Source: a virus. From it: a stretch of DNA of 39,695 nucleotides. Positions 36,517 through 39,695 of the stretch are shown piece by piece. The stretch lies in IMG/VR virus record IMGVR_UViG_3300027849_000022, positions 1-39,695 of that record; one strand, 5' to 3'. The notes beneath the pieces were generated by a model. The model searched no databases. It was given only the letters and a program-made list of their open reading frames with translations, and was not told the DNA's origin. Position 1 is the stretch's first letter, and each line of letters opens with the position of its first letter. Position numbers and translations under genes: made by a program.

Positions 36517-36921
36517 ATGGAAGCAATATTAGCATTTTTAGTAGGAGTATCAATAGTATTAATAGTACTAGTTATTATTAAAGTAGTTCAGTTTGATACA
36601 GAATTAAATAGTATTAGAGCAGACCATGTGATTCTAGAAAACCTGTACTCGGGTTTCGTTGAGGAATTAGATAAAATCCTTAATGAAGGATTAGATGCTC
36701 TAGCAGATAAAGTTATAGAATTAGACGAAGATGTTCAAGAATTTAAAGAATGTTTTGAAGAGGACATTGAAGAAATCTACGGTGACATCGATGAATTAAA
36801 AGACTCAATAGAACTTTTAGAAGATAATAGCCATCCTCCTGTTTCAGAGGGAGGTTCTACTGAATTAAAAGCTCAAATTGAAAAGTTAAAAAAAGTATTT
36901 AAGAAAGCTATGAGGAAATAA
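36517..36921 (+). CDS. Membrane-anchored acidic coiled-coil protein (134 aa)
   Basis: An N-terminal hydrophobic helix (3-24, AILAFLVGVSIVLIVLVIIK) is followed by a long acidic coiled coil (FVEELDKILNEGLDAL; EDIEEIYGDIDELKDSIELL) and a basic C-terminal tail (KKVFKKAMRK). The layout resembles phage spanin or envelope-anchored spacer proteins, but there is no lipobox partner gene next to it, so lysis is only one option. The last base of the gene lies just before promoter unit copy 5. Confidence 0.72.
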   Translation: MEAILAFLVGVSIVLIVLVIIKVVQFDTELNSIRADHVILENLYSGFVEELDKILNEGLDALADKVIELDEDVQEFKECFEEDIEEIYGDIDELKDSIELLEDNSHPPVSEGGSTELKAQIEKLKKVFKKAMRK

Positions 36922-36925
36922 CAAA

Positions 36926-37008
36926 TTGTTAATAACTTTTAAAAATAAGTGAGTCAGGATTTTCCTGGTTCACTTTTTTTGTTTATATTTACATATAACA
37001 AATAATAT
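36926..37008 (+). promoter_or_regulatory. Repeated phage promoter unit, copy 5, with embedded terminator
   Basis: GTTAATAAC (36928-36936), a terminator hairpin (36947-36975), T tract and TATATTTAC core (36984-36992), the same architecture as copy 2 although the hairpin sequence is different. The ATG of the next gene is 21 bases after the core. Confidence 0.75.
36947..36980 (+). terminator. Rho-independent terminator inside promoter unit 5
   Basis: AAGTGAGTCAGG (36947-36958) pairs with CCTGGTTCACTT (36964-36975) with two wobble pairs and a 5-base loop, followed by Ts to 36980. Confidence 0.85.
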
Positions 37009-37012
37009 AAAC

Positions 37013-37237
37013 ATGATTAGAAAGAAACTACATAAACACCAAGGAGATCCAATCATTATAGATCTTACAGGTCCAGATGGAAATGCATTCGCATTATTAG
37101 CATACGCTAAAAGATTCTCACGGGATCTAGATAAACCATACGAAGAAATACAAGCTCAAATGATGAGTGGAGATTATGAAAATTTAATTAAAGTTTTTGA
37201 TGACGCATTCGGAGACTTTGTAATACTAGAAAGATAA
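37013..37237 (+). CDS. Conserved-looking phage protein (74 aa)
   Basis: A soluble small protein with IIIDLTGPDGNAFALLAYAK followed by GDYENLIKVFDDAFGDFVIL. I have a sense of this pattern recurring in hypothetical proteins of large phages, but no function is known to me. First gene after promoter unit 5 and three bases before the next gene. Confidence 0.7.
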   Translation: MIRKKLHKHQGDPIIIDLTGPDGNAFALLAYAKRFSRDLDKPYEEIQAQMMSGDYENLIKVFDDAFGDFVILER

Positions 37238-37240
37238 ATT

Positions 37241-37528
37241 ATGAAAGGAACTAAACACTACGAGGCATGGCCCTTAACTGAATCAAAACAATTCATTCAA
37301 TCTTATTTGAATGGAGTTACTAAAATGGATCAATCAACTTTATGTAAACAAATAGCAGTAGATCTTGGTAGATCAACATCAGCTGTTAAGCTTAGGGTTC
37401 TAGAGGTTAGGAGAATACTTGATAGGACTAATGAATATCCTATTATAACTCCTAACATGGAAGAGGCTGTTGACTGGGCAGTAAATGAATTAGGATATTC
37501 AAAGAACAGAATTTTAAATTTATGCTAA
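37241..37528 (+). CDS. Putative Myb/SANT-like helix-turn-helix protein (95 aa)
   Basis: Residues about 8-60 (WPLTESKQFIQSYLNGVTK, then CKQIAVDLGRSTSAVKLRV) follow the SANT/Myb-like tri-helical pattern: an aromatic start, an acidic second helix, and a third helix with LGRS..AVK.R, which in such domains contacts DNA. It could be an early phage transcription factor. The assignment rests on pattern only. It shares a transcript with the 74-aa gene, and promoter unit copy 4 follows it. Confidence 0.7.
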   Translation: MKGTKHYEAWPLTESKQFIQSYLNGVTKMDQSTLCKQIAVDLGRSTSAVKLRVLEVRRILDRTNEYPIITPNMEEAVDWAVNELGYSKNRILNLC

Positions 37529-37536
37529 AATAAATT

Positions 37537-37603
37537 AAAATAAATGCCCAAAAGTTTTTTTATATCAATAAAAAGGTTTATATTTACATATAACAAATAA
37601 TTA
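37537..37603 (+). promoter_or_regulatory. Repeated phage promoter unit, copy 4
   Basis: AAATAAATGCCCAAAAG, T tract, core TATATTTAC (37579-37587), then ATATAACAAATAATTAA: nearly identical to copies 1 and 3 with two or three substitutions. ATG follows 29 bases after the core. Confidence 0.75.
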
Positions 37604-37615
37604 AAAACAAATATT

Positions 37616-37900
37616 ATGCTAGAACAATTTAGAGCCAGAATGGCAAAAGAAATGAAAGAATCAGGTTATACACCAGAGCCTAAATTTACACCAACTTTTA
37701 AAATGTCTCAATTAAGATTCATAGAAGTAGATGGCGTTGATATGGCCGACTATCCGGATTTTTGTGATGCGTTTGTCACCAGTGGAAGCGTTGTAACGTG
37801 GGACGATGAATGCCGGGATTTAACTGAAGATGAAATTGATTATATTAATGATGAACATCCTGAAATTGCTCAGAATGAAGCTCACGAATCACTCCACTAG
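37616..37900 (+). CDS. Hypothetical acidic protein (94 aa)
   Basis: After a basic start (MLEQFRARMAKEMKES) come a proline-rich linker and an acidic half with DYPDFCDAFVTSG and WDDECRDLTEDEIDYIND. The latter pattern recurs in small hypothetical proteins of phages as far as I can recall. It is driven by promoter unit copy 4. Confidence 0.7.
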   Translation: MLEQFRARMAKEMKESGYTPEPKFTPTFKMSQLRFIEVDGVDMADYPDFCDAFVTSGSVVTWDDECRDLTEDEIDYINDEHPEIAQNEAHESLH

Positions 37901-37933
37901 AACTTTTAAAATAACTAAACTAAATATAAAATA

Positions 37934-38383
37934 ATGAATTTTACTGAAATTACATTTAAAGCATCAGATATTAAATCAACAGGAACATTCTTATTAACCC
38001 CAGAGTATGTTGACGAGGTATCTATTGATTATATTAAAACATATTTACAAACATATTTAATAATGAACCCTCTAGGTGATGTAGTTGATAGGTTATGCAT
38101 ACAAAATCCAGATTATTGGCTAGGAATGTACGCTGGGGGCATAACTAAGGATATTAACTCTCTTTTAGATAATATTACAAGTGCAATCGCACTACATTCA
38201 GTAGATAAGTTTGAAGATCCTATGATGGCAACTGCATTTAATGCAGCTCAAATAGAAATGTGCAGTGCAAAAGATCTTAATACTATTATAGAAAACTCAA
38301 TAATGTGTTGCGCCACTCAAGATTATTTTAATAAATTCGCGGATGAAGAAGATTATTCTGGAATATATGAGACAATAGACTAA
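37934..38383 (+). CDS. Hypothetical protein (149 aa)
   Basis: A soluble, acidic, helical protein 33 bases after the preceding gene; it has two adjacent cysteines (SIMCCATQ). The spacer before it contains AAATAACTAAAC, a loose relative of the TATAATAACTAAAT element. No family recognised. Confidence 0.7.
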   Translation: MNFTEITFKASDIKSTGTFLLTPEYVDEVSIDYIKTYLQTYLIMNPLGDVVDRLCIQNPDYWLGMYAGGITKDINSLLDNITSAIALHSVDKFEDPMMATAFNAAQIEMCSAKDLNTIIENSIMCCATQDYFNKFADEEDYSGIYETID

Positions 38384-38408
38384 ACAAATTACAAATATAA
38401 AATATAAT

Positions 38409-39335
38409 ATGGGAAAAGCAAATTACGGATATTGTTGCATTAATCTAACACTACAAAAAGATCACGATATCAAAATAGGTAGATCTATGATCAAACGAAC
38501 TTTTACTGCAAAGGGTATTAAATACGCTGGTGAATTAGCTGAAGCAAATATTCGTGATCTTGTTGAAATTATTAAATGGAATCATAAGAAAGGTATAAAT
38601 GTATATCGTATGTCAAGTTCTATGTTTCCTTGGATGAGCGAGTATCAACTTACGGATTTACCTAACTGGAAAACAATATCTAATTTACTTAAGGGTGCAG
38701 GTACTCTTGTACAAAAATACAATCAACGTATAGGATTTCATCCTGGTCAATTTTGTGTTCTACCGAGTCCAACTCCTAAGACAGTAACTTCTGCTATTAG
38801 AGAATTAGATCAAGCTGCCTTTATATTAGACACTATGGGATTGCCAATTAATCACACATATTCTATGAACATTCACGTAGGCGGTTCGTATGGCGATAAG
38901 GATGCTGCAAAACAAAGGTTCGTTGATAACTTTAAACTACTATCTACATCTGCACAGGCTCGATTAGTTTTAGAAAATGACGATAAGCCTGCACAATACG
39001 GCGTAGAAGATCTTTATGAAATTTACGAAAAGACTAATATACCTATCACTTTCGATTATCACCATCACAGATGTTATGAGGATCCTATGTCTGAGGAAGA
39101 TGCATTAAAATTATGTGCAACTACATGGCCAAAGGGCATTCGACAGCTGTGTCACTATTCTTCTTCTAAGAAATTAAACGAAGATGATTCAGTTATTCTA
39201 AGAGCGCATGCCGACTATGTATATGAAAAGATAGAAACATACGACATGGATATAGATATTGAACTAGAAGTTAAGGCAAAAGAATTAGCCCTACTTAAAT
39301 ATCGTAAAGAATATCTAGATGCCGTTTTATCTTAG
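38409..39335 (+). CDS. uvsE: UV damage endonuclease (UvsE/UvdE)
   Basis: 308 residues with the UvdE TIM-barrel motifs: YGYCCINLTLQ start, YRMSSSMFPW, GFHPGQF (His111), NIHVGGSYGDK (His156), LVLENDDK (Glu189), FDYHHHRC (Asp216, His218) and a C-terminal LEVKAKELALLKYRK. These residues bind the metal ions that cut DNA 5' of UV photoproducts. The protein is full length. In a phage it would repair its genome in sunlit surface water or inside the host, adding weight to an aquatic setting. Confidence 0.94.
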   Translation: MGKANYGYCCINLTLQKDHDIKIGRSMIKRTFTAKGIKYAGELAEANIRDLVEIIKWNHKKGINVYRMSSSMFPWMSEYQLTDLPNWKTISNLLKGAGTLVQKYNQRIGFHPGQFCVLPSPTPKTVTSAIRELDQAAFILDTMGLPINHTYSMNIHVGGSYGDKDAAKQRFVDNFKLLSTSAQARLVLENDDKPAQYGVEDLYEIYEKTNIPITFDYHHHRCYEDPMSEEDALKLCATTWPKGIRQLCHYSSSKKLNEDDSVILRAHADYVYEKIETYDMDIDIELEVKAKELALLKYRKEYLDAVLS

Positions 39336-39346
39336 ATATATAATTA

Positions 39347-39691
39347 ATGAAACACATTAAATTATTTGAACAGTTTATTACTGAAGCTGAAAAGGCTAAA
39401 GGGGACAGAGGTCCACTTAAAGGTAAGGCTGTAGAAACAGGAATCAAGAATAAATCAAAGGAAAGCGGAGTACCTTTACCTATTCTCAGAATTATAATGA
39501 GACGTGGAATGGACGCATGGAATAGTAGCCATCATCCTGGAATGACGCAGGAAGGATGGGGATATGCTAGGGTAAATGCATTTTTAGAAAAAGGAAAAGG
39601 AACTTGGGGAGGTGCTGACAAAGACGTTGCTAAAGAAGTTAGAGACGGAGGTCACGATAAAAAGTTACCATTCAAATCAAAGGAAGATTAA
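39347..39691 (+). CDS. Phage protein with capsid-targeting-like leader (DUF5824-like)
   Basis: The N-terminus MKHIKLFEQFITEAEKAKG resembles T4 capsid-targeting leaders (compare MKTYQEFIAEA of internal protein III); ITE/A matches the prohead-protease consensus (I/L)-X-E/(A,G,S), giving predicted cleavage after Glu13. The body (IIMRRGMDAWNSSHHPGMTQ, WGYARVNAFLEKGKGTWGGA) resembles DUF5824, found in phage structural or internal proteins. It may therefore be packaged in the head, but neither packaging nor cleavage is shown. The window ends in an ATG (39693-39695) that could begin the next gene. Confidence 0.8.
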   Translation: MKHIKLFEQFITEAEKAKGDRGPLKGKAVETGIKNKSKESGVPLPILRIIMRRGMDAWNSSHHPGMTQEGWGYARVNAFLEKGKGTWGGADKDVAKEVRDGGHDKKLPFKSKED

Positions 39692-39695
39692 CATG

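Noticed and set aside
39693-39695. ATG at the right edge as a new gene
   Set aside because: Only the start triplet is inside the window, so nothing can be supported.

Overview
The window is an AT-rich, densely packed stretch of a tailed-phage genome. It has about 55 genes, almost all on the + strand, many overlapping by a few bases, with no rRNA, tRNA or insertion sequence that I can see. PhoH, UV-damage endonuclease, a ThyA-family nucleotide enzyme, RNase HII, a DEDD exonuclease, ClpP, J-domain proteins and very large fibre genes together suggest a large lytic phage, probably a T4-superfamily myovirus. Three signs point to a Bacteroidota (Flavobacteriia-like) host: start codons without Shine-Dalgarno sequences, promoter-like elements close to the Bacteroidota TAnnTTTG type, and a phage bS21 most like the Bacteroidota form. 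The host is inferred, not shown.

Layout. 1-6050: tail of an upstream gene, small membrane proteins, an SPFH/band-7 lipoprotein, a second lipoprotein, and unknown small proteins driven by repeated promoter units. 6190-11320: a two-AAA+ ClpC-like unfoldase, a thymidylate-synthase-family enzyme whose residues predict dCMP as substrate, a small UVR-like 'EYEKC' protein overlapping clpP, then unknowns. 11349-17673: fibre/baseplate-associated proteins sharing end domains, an Ala-rich coiled-coil fibre, two glycosyltransferases and one minus-strand J-domain protein. 17707-27789: four consecutive collagen-like fibre genes (about 10 kb of Gly-X-Y), two of them with inserted globular domains. 27941-30730: a 2-oxoglutarate/Fe(II) oxygenase-like protein and a double-domain glycosyltransferase. 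30735-39695: exonuclease, three more EYEKC proteins, DnaJ, ribosomal protein bS21, PhoH, RNase HII, membrane and coiled-coil proteins, UvsE, and a protein with a capsid-targeting-like leader.

The most notable system is the cluster of giant collagen-like fibres flanked by glycosyltransferases and followed directly by a predicted dioxygenase. Lysine and threonine lie mostly in the Y position of Gly-X-Y and proline is nearly absent from Y, so lysine (or threonine) hydroxylation/glycosylation fits better than prolyl hydroxylation. A second possible system is a phage-encoded ClpCP protease with a family of small UVR-like proteins as candidate adaptors. Regulation appears to use at least two promoter-like motif classes, one of them fused to terminator hairpins.
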